Assembly (NCBI RefSeq): GCF_000276665.1
Contig: NW_004955473.1
Coordinates: 4,700,574-4,764,573, forward strand
Length of the DNA stretch: 64,000 bases
Origin: Chinchilla lanigera
Taxonomy: Eukaryota > Chordata > Mammalia > Rodentia > Chinchillidae
Reading direction: 5' to 3'
Shown: one piece after another, positions 1 through 13,100 of the stretch
Layout of the letters: each line of letters starts with the position of its first letter
Numbering within the stretch: the stretch's first letter is position 1
Notes under the pieces: model-generated
The model's input: only the letters and a program-made list of their open reading frames with translations
The model's database searches: none
Told to the model about the DNA's origin: nothing
Program-made: the position numbers and the translations under genes

Positions 1-688
1 ATACAGTATATATTTAGTGGGGCTGACAAGCAAATATTATACATATATTTCCTAGAATCATAAACTGTTAACTGACAAGGGACTTCAGAGATACAATGCA
101 GTCCCATTACCTCTTACCTGGAGTAACACAGCAAACTCATTAATTGTTCTAAAATCTCTACCTAGAAGCCAGAACAATTTTTAAAATTATAAATCAGATC
201 ATTGCACTTTCTTGCTACAAGCTCTCAGAGGGCTTTCTGATAGATTTTATTCTAATTGTGAATTATATATGTAATTCATATGACCCAGAAATAAGTGCTA
301 CGAAGAAACCCAACACAAGGGAAGGAAATAAGGAGTTGGGCAAGTCACTCCCCTTCAATGACTGTCTCATCTAGAATGGAGATACTGTACTAGAAGTAAG
401 GCTGTAGAAGTGGAAGATGGTCACAGAGAGCCTTGTGGCAACGAGAAGCCATTAAAGGATTTTAGATAGGGTAACAGGATGACATCTGCAGCTGTTCCTT
501 GCTATGTTAGAGATGGATGCATTCTCCATTCAGTGAAGTGTTTGAGGACTCTTAAAAATGAAATCCAAAACAATAATGTATGATACTATCCTACATAATG
601 ACAAAAGAGAAGTCATTTTAAAGAATTTTAATAGCAAGTAAGTGAACTAATGAGCAAATGTAAGTACTCAATATTTACTACTTAATGT

Positions 689-762
689 TTATTACTACTT
701 AACGTTTACTACAATGAATGAACAACAAGGACTCTTTATTACTACTTAATGTTTACTACAAT
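689..762. repeat. Short direct tandem duplication (27-base motif, period 47)
   Basis: Two near-identical copies of a T/A-rich motif (TTATTACTACTTAA, then C or T, then GTTTACTACAAT) at 689-715 and 736-762. One base differs between them. Confidence 0.7.
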
Positions 763-784
763 ATGATATAGTAGTTTTAAGTAA

Positions 785-1092
785 AAATTTTGTAATCAGA
801 CAGAACCTAGATTAAATCTTAGATCTTCCAGGGTCAGGGATATAGCTCAGTGGCACAGCACCTGCCTGGCAAGCACAAGGTCCTGCGTTCGATTCCTGGT
901 ACAAAAAAATCTTAGATCTGCAATTTATTAGCTATGTGACCTTGGGTAAGTTATTTAGTTACTCTGATACAAAGTTTTCTCATTTATAAAATGGGAAAGA
1001 TAATATATTTCCTTAAGACTGCTGTGAGAGTTAAAGGATATACTCTATGTAGAGTGCCTGGCACAGAATTATCATTCAATAAATGCTAGTGA
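785..1092 (+). repeat. MIR SINE, interrupted by an ID element
   Basis: Recognisable MIR core (GCTATGTGACCTTGGGTAAG) followed by a Pu-rich segment ending in AATAAATGCT. An ID element at 827-906 splits it. Confidence 0.75.
827..906 (+). repeat. ID-type SINE
   Basis: tRNA-like box A (TAGCTCAGTGGC) and box B (GTTCGATTCC), then an A-tail. It is flanked by the 13-base target duplication AAATCTTAGATCT (814-826 and 907-919). Confidence 0.9.
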
Positions 1093-1211
1093 TTATATAT
1101 TATTGTACCTTCTATCTATTAGTCAAATTTCTTTAAAGAGTAATTTATATTTGTCTATTTTGTCCTTACTTCCTATGTGTTTATCCTCTTCTATTAGAAT
1201 TTAAGTGTCAG

Positions 1212-1293
1212 ATGGTGATGTAGCTCAGTATTAGCAAGCTTGCCACCATGCGCAAGGCCCTGAGTTAAAAACCCCAGCACTGAAAAAAAAAAT
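1212..1293 (+). repeat. Degraded ID-type SINE
   Basis: TGTAGCTCAGTATTAGCAAG, a decayed box B (GAGTTAAAAACCCCAGCAC) and an A-tail. Confidence 0.65.
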
Positions 1294-1395
1294 TAAGTGT
1301 CAAAAAGCTGGGACTCTTTGTTCATTAGTGTATCCACACCAACACAGAACAGTGCCTACTATGTAAGACATAAAATTTTTACACTGGATGAATGA

Positions 1396-1539
1396 TTAAC
1401 ACATTCACGATGGATGGGGTCGTAATTGATATGTCTTGCTGCTGGGCAGCTTGAACCACTGGTGGTACATGCATAACTGTTGCATGTATGACTGTACCAC
1501 TTCTACTACCAGTGGTTCAAGCCAGTGGGAATGTGTTAA
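1396..1539. mobile_element. Palindromic TTAA-flanked MITE, piggyBac-like
   Basis: Starts TTAA-CACATTC and ends GAATGTG-TTAA: 7-base perfect terminal inverted repeats inside TTAA, the piggyBac target duplication. Inside, GCTTGAACCACTGGT (1449-1463) and ACCAGTGGTTCAAGC (1508-1522) are perfect inverted repeats. The stem continues with GGTACA/TGTACC and ATGCA/TGCAT. No transposase is present. It lies in the last visible SLC25A14 intron. Confidence 0.7.
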
Positions 1540-1676
1540 ATAATCTTTAGTGCATGGCAATCTGGCATTTACAAACCCAATTAAGAAACCTCCCCTAGAA
1601 AATCCAACATACACCTTGCAGTCTTTAAGACACTCAATTTGTCTATAGCAAGTGACATTAAATAACCATTCAGTGC

Positions 1677-1813
1677 CAGATGTGGGGGTGTATATCTGTA
1701 ATGCCAGCACTCAAGAGGCTGAGGCAAGGGAATTGCCATGAGTTTGAGGCCAGCCTGAACTACACAGCTAGTGAGACCCTGTCTCAAAAAGCCAAAATAA
1801 ATAAATAAATAAC
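1677..1813 (+). repeat. B1 SINE
   Basis: B1 with TGTAATGCCAGCACTC, GAGGCTGAGGCAAGGG and GAGACCCTGTCTCAAAAA, then an AATA tail. Confidence 0.9.
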
Positions 1814-2555
1814 CATTCATTCCTTCTTGAAACTTATTACTCCCTTGTCTTCCATGATATCACATCTTTTGAACTGTTACTTTTTAGTGTCATTCCTGGG
1901 GTCCTCACCTCCAAACCCTTAAAACAGGTGTTCCCCATGTTCTTTCTTTGGCACATTACTCTTTCTTCTACACTAGTGACTGTCAAATAGAGGGGGTAGC
2001 ATGCCGGCAATACCAAGAAGGACTTCTGCCAACTACCGGTATATCCCCTGGGGTCAGTGAATCACTATTCCTGGAAAGAGTTATATACTACATCAGTATG
2101 CTCGGAAGACACAACGGTTGTGAACTCCTATAGCCACTCTCCCTAGTCATGTACTATCCGAATGCTAATGATCCCAGGCTCTTATCTATATCTACAAACT
2201 TCTCCAACTTAGGGCTAATATATCCATATGTATCCACTGACTATTCCTCGTGCACAATGAACCGAGAGTCCAAAACTATAATGTCTCCCACAAAGCCTGT
2301 TCCTCATCTTGTGATGTTTCTGTCAATGAGTCATCATCTGGGCACCAAATTCAAAACCCTGAAGTTATCTTTAACCTCTCCCTTCTCCCATGCCTTTCCA
2401 TATTATCTAAACAAAGTCTTATTGACTTATTCAACTACATTTTTTTGAAGGTTGTCCCACCTTTCACATCCTCATGATCATGCTGAAGTTCAGGTTTCCA
2501 TCCCTTCCTGCCCAGTTTACTAACAAAAGCCTTCCCAATCAGCTTCTCTGTCTCT
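1814..2555. other. Intronic DNA, nothing recognised
   Basis: Open stretches here (for example 2149-2448, plus) have no protein-like composition, no family resemblance and no splice context. Confidence 0.6.
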
Positions 2556-2558
2556 AGC

Positions 2559-2724
2559 AATGGTTCTCAAAGTGTAGTCACCAGGCTAGCAGCATCACTA
2601 CTGCCTGGGAACTTGTTAGAAGGGCAGAGACCTACTGAATTGGAATCTGGAGATGGGGCACAGCTAACTGGATTTTTACAAACTCTCCAGGTTATTGTGA
2701 GGCATTTTAATAACCACAGTTCCA
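2559..2724 (+). mobile_element. MER5-like (hAT-Charlie) DNA transposon
   Basis: Starts ATGGTTCTCAAAGTGTAGTC and contains CCTGGGAACTTGTTAGAAG and CTCCAGGTTATTGTGAGGC, typical of short non-autonomous hAT-Charlie elements. Confidence 0.75.
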
Positions 2725-2742
2725 TGTGCATCCCCCTAGATT

Positions 2743-2912
2743 AGTGGTCTTCAACCTTGGGTGAACACTGCAATCACCTGAGAATTTTTAAAAATATTGA
2801 CACCTGGCTCTTGCACGCCAGGTTCTGAGTTGATTGGCCAAAGTAAATAAATGAGCTAGGTAAAAGTTTACCAAGTGATTCCAGTGTGCACTCAAGATTG
2901 AGAATTACTGTC
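2743..2912 (+). mobile_element. MER5-like DNA transposon
   Basis: TAGTGGTCTTCAACCTTGGG ... AGATTGAGAATTACTG are diverged terminal inverted repeats. The body has CAATCACCTGAGAATTTTTA. Old copy. Confidence 0.7.
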
Positions 2913-3082
2913 ACAGAACTCATCTTCAGAAAGCCAGAGTGATCTATTGAAAATGCAAATCTGGCCTGATTGATAGCTTTCAGTATTTGTCATTACATTT
3001 AAAAAGTCCAAGCATCTTAGTATAACAATCAATACCCTTTATAACCTAGCCAACCCTAATCCATCAAATTGAGGAAGGCATC

Positions 3083-3260
3083 ACAGTGTAGAAGTTAAGA
3101 AGGTCAGCTGGAAGCCAAAGGGTTTGAATCGACTCCCAAACTCCTACTTACTAGCTGTCAAACCTTGAGGAGGTTACTGAATCCCGCAGTGCTTCCGCAT
3201 CTATCTATGGGGTAAGGGTGAGGACTAAATGAATGAATGAATGAATACTGTATATATAAG
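3083..3260 (+). repeat. MIR SINE with (AATG)n at its end
   Basis: MIR-like AGTGTAGAAGTTAAGAAGGT, CTTACTAGCTGTCAAACCTT and a decayed 3' part ending in AATG repeats (3227-3247). Confidence 0.7.
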
Positions 3261-4044
3261 CTTCATTAGGACAGTTCCCAACACACAACAAATTACTCAA
3301 CAGATGTGACTTATTTTATTAAATTTACCACCATCCACAGGATGTCTATTTCAAACTTCCAAATTGGGTTGTAATTTCATCCCATAGAACTGAGCTTATC
3401 ACTTACCCATTTGTATTGATTATCTGGTTTGTACACCTATAGTACTTTTGTAATAGCCATAATTTCTCTGCTGCTGCTAAAGTAGTTCCTGATATATAAT
3501 AAGCAGTTGTTCAACGAGACTGATAACAGCAGAGAAACTAAACAGCACTGTCATATTTTAGCCCAAATTTGTTTCTGTAGTAGCATCATCAAATTATATA
3601 ATACATTTATGATATATCGCTTCCTACAAACATAACAACAGAAACTTTCAAAGCAAACTGAACAACAGAACAACCCCCAATCAGGTACCACGTTTTTAGT
3701 TTTTAAGTGACAAGTTTTCTATTATAGGGTCTCTCTCTTATCTAAAGTGGAAAAATGCAAGGTATGTTTTTCTCTCCTGATACTTCTACATGAAGCTATT
3801 AATAAAAGCATCTTGTACTCTCAAGCACTTAAATTGGAATAATAAATACCAAGGACTACCATGAACCAGCAGGTTGCCAAAGAGACAGCTTTCTACCTGA
3901 GGATAACTCTGAGAACTACTAAAAATACATGTGTTGGTTCTTTCATCTTTGGAATACTATACAGCAACTAGGAATAAGAACTGAAAAAAGGTCTAAGACA
4001 TCAAAGAAAAGTAAAAATGTAACCCAAATCTGTAGTATGCATAC
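3261..4044. other. Intronic DNA, nothing recognised
   Basis: Checked for the missing last SLC25A14 exon on the minus strand. No GFWPNWLRLGPW-like coding segment is present. Confidence 0.6.
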
Positions 4045-4180
4045 CTTTAGAATACCATCCAAAGTACCCTTATAGAGGTCCACATGTCCCACAATTGCCC
4101 TCTGGTTCATCATGCGAGTTCGCACCACGTCAACTGGATTGGACGCCAGAGCCCCGGCCAAGCCGCATGTAAAGCTGGAA
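4045..4180 (-). CDS. SLC25A14: SLC25A14 exon, residues 240-285 (third carrier signature); last one in window
   Basis: Acceptor CATCTTCAG, donor GTATGC. The 136 bases encode [20 protein letters not shown] then [19 protein letters not shown] and LDGILK. This is helix 5 with the third signature PVDVVR. The [13 protein letters not shown] stretch separates SLC25A14 from SLC25A30. The expected next exon, which would start near MWKHEGFF, is absent from 1-4044, so the following intron is more than 4 kb long. Confidence 0.97.
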
Positions 4181-7100
4181 CTGAAGATGTAAACTTTAAG
4201 AAGACAGATCTCCCCCATTTCCACCTTCTGCCCAACTTAAATAGAAATTAGGCCAAACATGAAGGTACAATAACTCAGACGCATCAGATACACCCTGACA
4301 CTTGCCTTTGCGTTAAAATCTAAAGAGAAAAGAAATTTTTTTCTAAAGAGACATCATGCACAGATTGCCCCTTCAGATTTCAATCTGAAATTTGGTCTCT
4401 TCTTTTTAAACAAGACAGTTTTTAAGCCTAACAAGATCCAGAACCAGGCAGTCTCATGTATCATCTATTAGTTACATAAAGTTTTCAAAGCACAGAATCA
4501 TATACCAAATGCATTTGAGTAGCAAAATATCATAAAGATTACACGAGAAAGAAAAGGGAAGATGAGATGAGCAATAGTTTTCAGCCAAAACTATGGTCAA
4601 ATTTAAGAGACTCTAAATTTTGTCATTTTTTCTGATTCCCACTGAGAAAAATTTGTTTTCTGATATGAAATTAACAAAAGCTAATAATCGATGTCCTTAA
4701 TAGATATACAGTCATGTTTGAATACATGCAAATCATAGCAACATACTGTAGGCTGCTGTATTACACACTGCCCCTAAGTATCTGAGTACCCATAACATTT
4801 GGGATCTGTGTGAAGTGTAAAATGTTCAGAAGATGTAAAGTGCTTGTAATAGGAGAGGCAAGGGTAGTAAGGTCATATATACCAGTTATCAGTTCCACCT
4901 GAGTATGTCAATGAAAGAGGCATTTTGTGCACAAATTTCCAGAAATACAGAACCAGCACATCCTATCCTACTTACACAAAGTGAGTCAAAATTGTGTCAC
5001 CCATCATTCCTGACAGTATTAGGTGCTTCTTGGTAATATCATAGACTGGTAGCTCTACTCCTACAACGATGGCAGCACGCTGAGCAGTTGGGACCACACC
5101 CTACAAAACACCAGTGACATTAGACATTAAGGAAATACAGAGCGACAAAAGTTTTAAAGTGAATAAAAAATAACTTGAGAGTTCAAAGGTGCAACAAAAA
5201 TCCAAGTCTGAAATATGGAGGTAATTCTTTCAAATAAATGAGTATAACTTGAACACTTATAAATGTCCAGTTCACTTGCTGTACTAAAAATAAAATCATG
5301 GATATGACACCTATACCATTAGAGATGAAAGAAGAGGATAAATTTGACTTTGTTATAATGAAAAACTTTTGTGATTAAAAAGATACTATCAAGAAAGTGA
5401 AGACACCCTACGCAACAGAAAAAAAAGTATTTGCAAATCATGTATCTGATGAGGACCTAATACCCAGAATATATAAAGAACTCTTATAATGAAATAAAAA
5501 GGCAAAACAATCCAATTAAAAATGAGCAAAAGATCTCAAGACATTTGCCCCAAAGAAGACACATGAACGGCCAATAAGCACATGAAAAGTTGTTTAACAT
5601 CACTCATCATTAGAGAAATGCAAATCATAACAATGACATACTACTTCATACCTACTAGTGTGACAATAATTTTTTAAAAGTAAGATAGTGTTGATGAAGA
5701 GGTGGAGAAATAGGAACCCTTATATACTTCTGGTGGGAATGTAAAAACAGGGGAGCCACTGTGGAAAACATTTTGACATTTCCTGAAAAAGTTAAACATA
5801 AAATTACCATATGACCCAGCAATTCCATACTTAAGTATATACCCTAGAGAACTGAAAATATTTTCATAAAGAAAAGAGAAACCAGTATTCACAGTAGCAA
5901 TACGCAGAACAGCCAAAAAGTACAAAATAATCCAAATAACCAAAGAAGGGATAAACAAAAAATGTGGTACAACTCAGAGAGATTAGGGCATGACAAAGAT
6001 GGCTGGTTAAATTACAAAATCACAGACATAGTTCCCAAAGCCCTGCACATGGACTTCTTGCAAGAACTTGAACAACTTTTGATAGAATGGCCTAGCCCTC
6101 ACATCAGCCTGAGGTGTGGGAGATATGAAAAGGACGGTCCACATTGACTTTTTGCCACTGTGTTCTCTCATGATAGCCCATTCTCTCCTGTAGAGCATAT
6201 TTCTTTTCCTACTTAGCCCAAACTTGCTCTACAGAGCTTGTTTCACTTTTCCTATCTTTAATAAATGTGAACCCTTATTACCATCTGTATTTGCCTTGAC
6301 GAATTCTTTATTCAGGACAGAAAGAACCTAGAGAAACCACCTCAAGGAGACTCCAGCACCCCCAAACCCAGTAACATAACAATACAACTGAATCATGATT
6401 CAGCTTTTAAACAATGAAGTACTAAGCCTGCGTGGCAGCTCAGTGGTAGAGTACTTGCCTAGCATGCACAAGCTCCATGTTTCATCCCCAGCACAACAAA
6501 AACTAGAAAAATGAAATGAAGTACTGACACATGCTACAACACGGATTAACACTGAAAACAGTATACTAATGACTAAGCCAGTCACTATACACTATATATC
6601 ATGGGTCTTAGGTATTTTTCTTGTTGCTAACACAAAAGTTAAAGGAGGAAAGGTTTGTTTAGTTTACAGTTCATAGAGGTTTCAGTTCATGGTTGGCCGG
6701 CTCAAAGGTAGGGTGGCATGGCAGAGGGGCATCGCAGAGGTGGAATAGCTCATGGTGGGCAGAAGACAGCAAAGTAGTGAAGAAGCAAAGTGACAAGAAG
6801 CAAGTGACAAGCTATAAGCAGCAACTTTCTTTCTGTCCCTTATATCTATCCAGGCTACCCATGCTTAGGGCAGGTAGCACTCACAACCAGGGTAGGGCAG
6901 CCTTAATCCTAGCATTGCACCATGAGTGAATCCCGGCATCACATCCTAGATCCCAGCAGCATACACCCTAGATCCAGTCCAGCCACCTCTGAGAAACCCC
7001 ACCTATGACCACATGAGCCTTTGGGGGAACATCTAGATACAAGCCATAATATCATATGATTCCATTTATATGAAATACCTAAACCAGGCAAATCTATAGA

Positions 7101-10100
7101 GGCAGAAAGTTGTGCTGTGGTTGTCTGGGGCAGGAGAACTGGAGAAAATCGGAAATGACTACTAAAGGGTAGGTTTCTTTTTGTAATGAAAATATTTTGA
7201 ACTTAAAGATGATACCGATTACATACAAATCTATGAATATACTGAAACCCTTTAAGTTGTACACTGTAAAGATGGTGAATTTCATGGTATGTGATTTATC
7301 CCAATAAAGCTATTATCAAGAGTAAAATCATAAAGTGAAAGTCAGTGAGGAGAGGCGATCTTCCAAGTTTAATTCACAGAGCTGTAGGATAGGCAGAAAA
7401 GACACATACTAGGGTGACAGCAAAGGTGTGAAACAACTGGGGAAGGGCCAAGGGAAAGTAGTACCTCCATTACAAGTCTTCTTGTGGTAACATTATCAAT
7501 GTTGTACTCACAATGTTCCCATCACAGCTCACATAACAGCACAGGGTTGCTAGAGTGTTAAAAGACATATTTTTGAAGAATATTAATGATATAAGAAAAT
7601 TCTTGTGAGATAACATTGAAGAAGGCAAGACAAGCTAAGCATGTTGGTGCACACCTCTAAACCCAGCATTCTGGGAGGCTGAGGCAGGAGGATCACAAGT
7701 CTGAGCGCAACCTGGGATTTAGCAATTTAGTGACTTAGCAAGACCCTGTCTTAAAATTTAAAAATAAACTAAAAAAAAAATAGACTGGGAATGCAGCTCA
7801 GTGAAAAGGCCCTGGGGTTCAATCGCCAGTATAAAAAAAAAAAAGGCAAGATGTTGTGGCTTGCCTTTTCTAGATGTTCCCCCCAAAGCCTCATGTAGTT
7901 ATAGGTGGACATTTTCGAGGTAGCTGGATCTACAATGTGTGATGCTAGGACTGTGTGATGCTGGGATCAAGGGTGTATGATTACCACATTAGTCTACTAA
8001 TTGGTTTGGCATAGTTCTTGGTGTGGATAACTGGAAGGCCCAACCTGGGTGTGAGTACTACCCGCCCTAAGGGAATGTAGCCAGGACCGAAAGAGGGCTG
8101 CTGTTGTCATTTGCTGCTGCTTTGCTGCCTTCTGCCCACTATGAACTATTCCTCCTCTGCCATGCCCCTCTGCCATGCCACCCTGCCTTGGAGCCAGCCA
8201 ACTATGAACTGAAACCTCTATAAACTGTGAGCTAACTGCACCTTTCCTCCCTTAACTGTGCCTATTGGGTATTTGTCTCAGCAATGAGGAAAAGTGACTA
8301 AGACATAAGATATGAAATTATATATTATTATATACATATATTTATATGAACCAAATTTTTAGAAAGGATTAGAAAGAAATACATTAAAACTTTTTTCTGG
8401 GATTAGGATAACACATGACTTCATTTTCATTTTCATGCCTTAAGCATGCACAAGTTTTGTCAATCATCTCTCAATAAAATAGGGAATGAATGAAAATACG
8501 CTTTAAAAATTGAAAACAACATACCATGGTGATAACTCCTTTCTGAGATAACTCTTATTTTAAAGTGTTCAACCCTTGAACTAAATTTAAATTCCTAACC
8601 TCGATTTATAAAGTAGATGTGATATAGCTATGCTGAGATGCTTGATCCTGCTGATCTGGAGAAATACTGCCTACTTCTCAGACTCCTCCACTTGCTTGTC
8701 TCTGTTTAAAGAGGATAACCTTCCCGCAAGACCACGTTGGTGAACACTAAGGCTCCAAACTGGGGCCCACACACCAAATTCAGGCTACTGACATGTTTTG
8801 CATGGCTCACGTAGTATTTCTAAAAGACTCAGCTGGCAATGTGCAAAAAATCAGTATATTTCACATAGAAATGAAGGTTGCCCGTTTCTCTTGACAAGCC
8901 AGAAAAATCTGGACATACTGGGCTCACCATCAACATATGGCAGCAAAAGGCTGGAGTTGAGGAGCAGCTGTCTGTTTTCAACAGGCCAGGTGCTCTCCAG
9001 TTCACAGCTGTCTCTCCAACTCTGAAGTCAGTGCCAACTGCACTTTGTTATTGCACTCCTGCTGTTCTCCCTTCCAACAGAGTTAAGAAAGTGAAATGTT
9101 TCTAGTACCCATGCTAATACCAGAGCAGGAAAATAAGCTGGGTGTGGCACACACCTATCATCTCAGCGCTCACACTGCTGTAAATTTGAGGCCAGCCTGG
9201 GCTACAGAGTAAATTCAAGGTCAGCCTGAAGTGCACAGTAAGAACCTGTCTCAAAAAAAGAAAAAGAAAAAAGAAAAAGAAAGCAAAGAAGAACCTGTGT
9301 CTAAAAAAAAATATTTCCTTCATTTCCCTGAAATGAAGAAATAATCCTATACTTTTAATATGGAAATAAAATGTCTGTCTCAAAAGAATACATACTTTGC
9401 TTCTTTATTTTAAAGAAATCACCCTTGATCCCAGCATCACATGTTCTTACATGCGTAGAACATGTAAGTAGGCTATATCATGGAAAAGCTATGCTCAGTT
9501 CCTCAAAAAATTAAACACAGGATTATCATATGATCCAGCAATGCTACTTCTGGGTACACAACCCCTCAAATTGAGAGCAGGTTCTCAAAGAGATACTTGT
9601 ACATCTAAGTACATAGCAGCATCATTCACAATAGCCAAAAGGTTAAAGTCACCCAGGTATCATCAACAGTTGAATACATAAACAAAATGTGGTGTACACT
9701 TACAATGGAATATTATTCAGCCTTAAAAAGGAAAGAAATCCTGACACATGCCACTACATGGATGATACTTGGGACATCATGCTAAGTGAAATCCCATTGA
9801 AGCCACATACCGTATGACTCCATTTAGGTGAAATATCGAGACTAGTCAAATTCATAGAGACAGAGAGTAGAAAGGGGGCTTTCAGAGCCTTGGGAAAGGA
9901 GGAAACTGGGAGCTACTGTTTAACTGCTCTTCAGTTTCAGTTTTACAAGATGAAGTGTTATGGAGACTGGCTGCACAACAATGTGAATGTACTTAATTCT
10001 ACTCAGCTGCACACTTAAAATGGTTAAGAGGGTAGATTTTTATGTGTACTTTACCACAATTAAAAATAAAAGCCATAGGGGCTGGGGATTTAGCTCAGCG

Positions 10101-13100
10101 GCAAAGCGCCTGCCTGGCAAGCGCAAGGTCGTGAGTTCGGTTCCCGGTACCGGAAAAAAACCAAAAAAAAAAAACCAAAAAAAAATAAAAAATAAAAAAA
10201 TAAAAGCCAGGCGTGCCATTGCACACCTGTAATCACAGTACTTTGGCAGCTGAGGCAGGAAGATTCCCATGAGTTCAAGGCCAGTCTGGGCTACATAAGC
10301 AAGTTCAAGGCCAGCCTAAACTACATAGCAAGACCCTGTCTCAAAAAAAAAAAACCAAAATTGTGCTGGACATGGTGGCACAGGCCTGTAATCCCAGCAC
10401 TCAAGAGGCTGAGGCAGGAGGGTTGTTGTGAGTTCAAGACCAGCCTAGGCTACAAAGTGAGCTCAAGGCCAGCTTGAATTACATAGCGAGACCCTGTCTC
10501 AAAAAGACAAATAAATAAAATTTTAAAATAAATAAAAAATAAAATAGCTGTGCTCCACTGACAAAAAGCTCCAACTGTATTTACTGCTTTGTCTTTGTCC
10601 CTTGCCATCTGTTTATTTAAAAATTTCTAGTTAGTTCTGTTTTCTGGTTTTACCAGTGGTGGCGAACTGATGGCACGTGTGCCACAGCTGGCTGTTTGTT
10701 ATTGTCTTGGTTACTTTTCTCTCACTGCTGAGACAAAACACCTGACACCCAGAATTAAGGAAGGGAAGGTTTATTTAGCTCACAGTTGGTGGAGGTTTCA
10801 GTCCATACTTGGCTGGCTCCAAGGCAGGATGGAACATGCAGAAGGCAACAGTTCATGGAGGCAGAAGATAGCAAAAGCAGCAAGAGCAAAATGGAGGAGC
10901 CACAAGCAAGTCTCTTTCCCTCCCTTACACTGTCCCAGCATTGGACCATGGATCAACCATAAAATCTAGAGGCCCACCCTATAACTACATGAGACTTTGG
11001 GTTCGGACACCCAGACACAAACCATAACAGTTATCATTGAAAGCTCTGAAAGGTTCACCATCACTGAATTAGACTAATCAACAAAGTACACACTGCTGTT
11101 ATCAAAAAGCAAGCCTTACGAATCATTCCTGGATGATAAGATCATTAGGTGAGAGGTTATTCTGTCTCAAAAAGAACATGTAACACAATGTACTTTGATT
11201 CTTTAGCTAGGTACCCGAATCATGTAAGTAGCTCATATCATAAAAGCAATTATGTTCAGTTATTAGGTATTAGGATGTACACATATTGTAGAATAACACC
11301 CCACAGATTACTTGCTAATTGCTAATTGGGAAAACTTTTTACACAATAAGGCCTGGTGGATCTCACCTTACTGAGTAATTAAACTTAGCACAACTACTCA
11401 TGGGGTAACCCAGCACTGTGCACCTCTTGCTGTGATGCAGCATGAAATACACAGCATCGCCTAAGAAGCTTCCACCGAAAAGTTTAACATGAATATGTTC
11501 AAGCCAATGGTCTCAACTTTCAGTGTATAAATACACTGGGGAACAAGTTAAACATACATGGAAATATTCCATAAGAAAACTACCTTGGTCTCATCAATAC
11601 AAGAAATTTTAATATGAACTTGATATTAAGTACTAAGGATTTACTGTTCATTTTTTCATGTGATACTGGTATTGTTATATAGGAGAACGTTTATGTTCTG
11701 AATAATGAAGAATTAAGGAGCGTGCCATAATGTGTATAACTTACTTTCATACAGTTTAGCAAAACAAGTGTGTATATATGTATATACACACATAAATACT
11801 GCAAGCTTTATCAGTCATTTAATCTAGGTCATGAGTATGTAGTGTTCATAGTTCAATTCTTTCAACTTTTCTTTATGTTTGGGTGTTTATAATAAGTAGT
11901 CGTGGAAAATGACAAAGGAGGAAGAACTGCAAAGCCTTCATTTGTATTCAGAAGTATATTAATGGATTTCCCATCCCACTCTCTCTTGATATTCCACTAG
12001 GAGTCTCATTTACTATTACAACATTCTGTGATTAGAATGAATTAAAAAGGTATAGATAGCAATGATGACAACAAAAAGCAAAGTATAAAAAGAAGACTAG
12101 AAGATAATATGACAAAATGTTAACAGTCATTATGTCTGGGTGGTTGTACTACTGATATTTTTAAATTTTCTACATATTCCTAATATTTTCCAGTACATCT
12201 TTTACTTATCACAAGCTTAAAGTTGTTTTGAGCCAAGGGTGCAGTGTAGTGGTAGAGTGCTTGCCTAGCCTAAGTGAAGCCCTGGGTTTGACCTCCAACG
12301 CCACAGAAAAAAGTTGTTTGAAATAACATCTTTTGAACATTAGCACTACAGAGTCCATCATCGATAAACATTAGTGTGTTAGCACAAAACTGGCAAAAAA
12401 TACACTGACAAACTAAATTCACTAATGAAGTTGTGCAAAGTAGAATGGCTATCTCAAATAATGTAATAACTTTTTCCACAATATAATCTCCCAATACTAA
12501 GCAGAAATAAAAACCACCGATAACCTTTTAGTTCTTTCACAGGTTTGATGAGGAGTTTCTTACTTGTTTTGGGAATCAGAATTCACATTTTATGGCTTGT
12601 ATAAAAATATTCTTTGCAAATATTAGGAACTCAAGAGTACACAACATTACCAGAAGGAGTACTCACCCTCCACAGACCCCTGGTACCCTCTTGTTGGTAT
12701 ATATCAATGAAGCTGCCAATCATGCTCCCTTGGAACAAGCTTCCTTGAGCCTGCATTCGAATCTAAAATAAGAAGTGAACATTTTGTTTTGACAGAAAGA
12801 ACCAAACTGAAATGTTTCACTCATTTAAAATTAAGATAAAAAGCATTTGAAAAAAGAAAAAAAAAAGCATCTGAGAATTTTCAGAAAAATCTCTGCTATT
12901 ATGATGAAATTAATGCGGTAAACTGTAGACAGAAACACTGTGTGTCAAAGAGTAGGTTTTAAAGCTGATTTTCATTAGCCTCATATTCTGCATACTAAGT
13001 TCATTTCTGAAGATAGAAGAAAATTTGGGGAAGAGAACTAGTATTCAGTGAATATAGAAAATAACTTTTATGATTAAATTTTAAAAATAACAAATAGGTT

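Larger units (their letters stand above)
5335..7320 (+). mobile_element. Old L1 ORF2/3' end, broken by three later insertions
   Basis: L1 ORF2 C-terminal sequence (for example around 5460-5960, 6383-6600 and 7051-7320), sense to the plus strand. It is interrupted by a solo LTR (5975-6382), an ID (6424-6514) and a MaLR-like repeat (6602-7050). Reading frames are destroyed. Confidence 0.85.

Noticed and set aside
827..906. tRNA gene (box A and box B present)
   Set aside because: This and all similar hits are ID SINEs with A-tails and target duplications, not cloverleaf tRNAs.
1..4044. Last coding exon of SLC25A14
   Set aside because: Looked for the expected C-terminal coding sequence on the minus strand; not present in the window.
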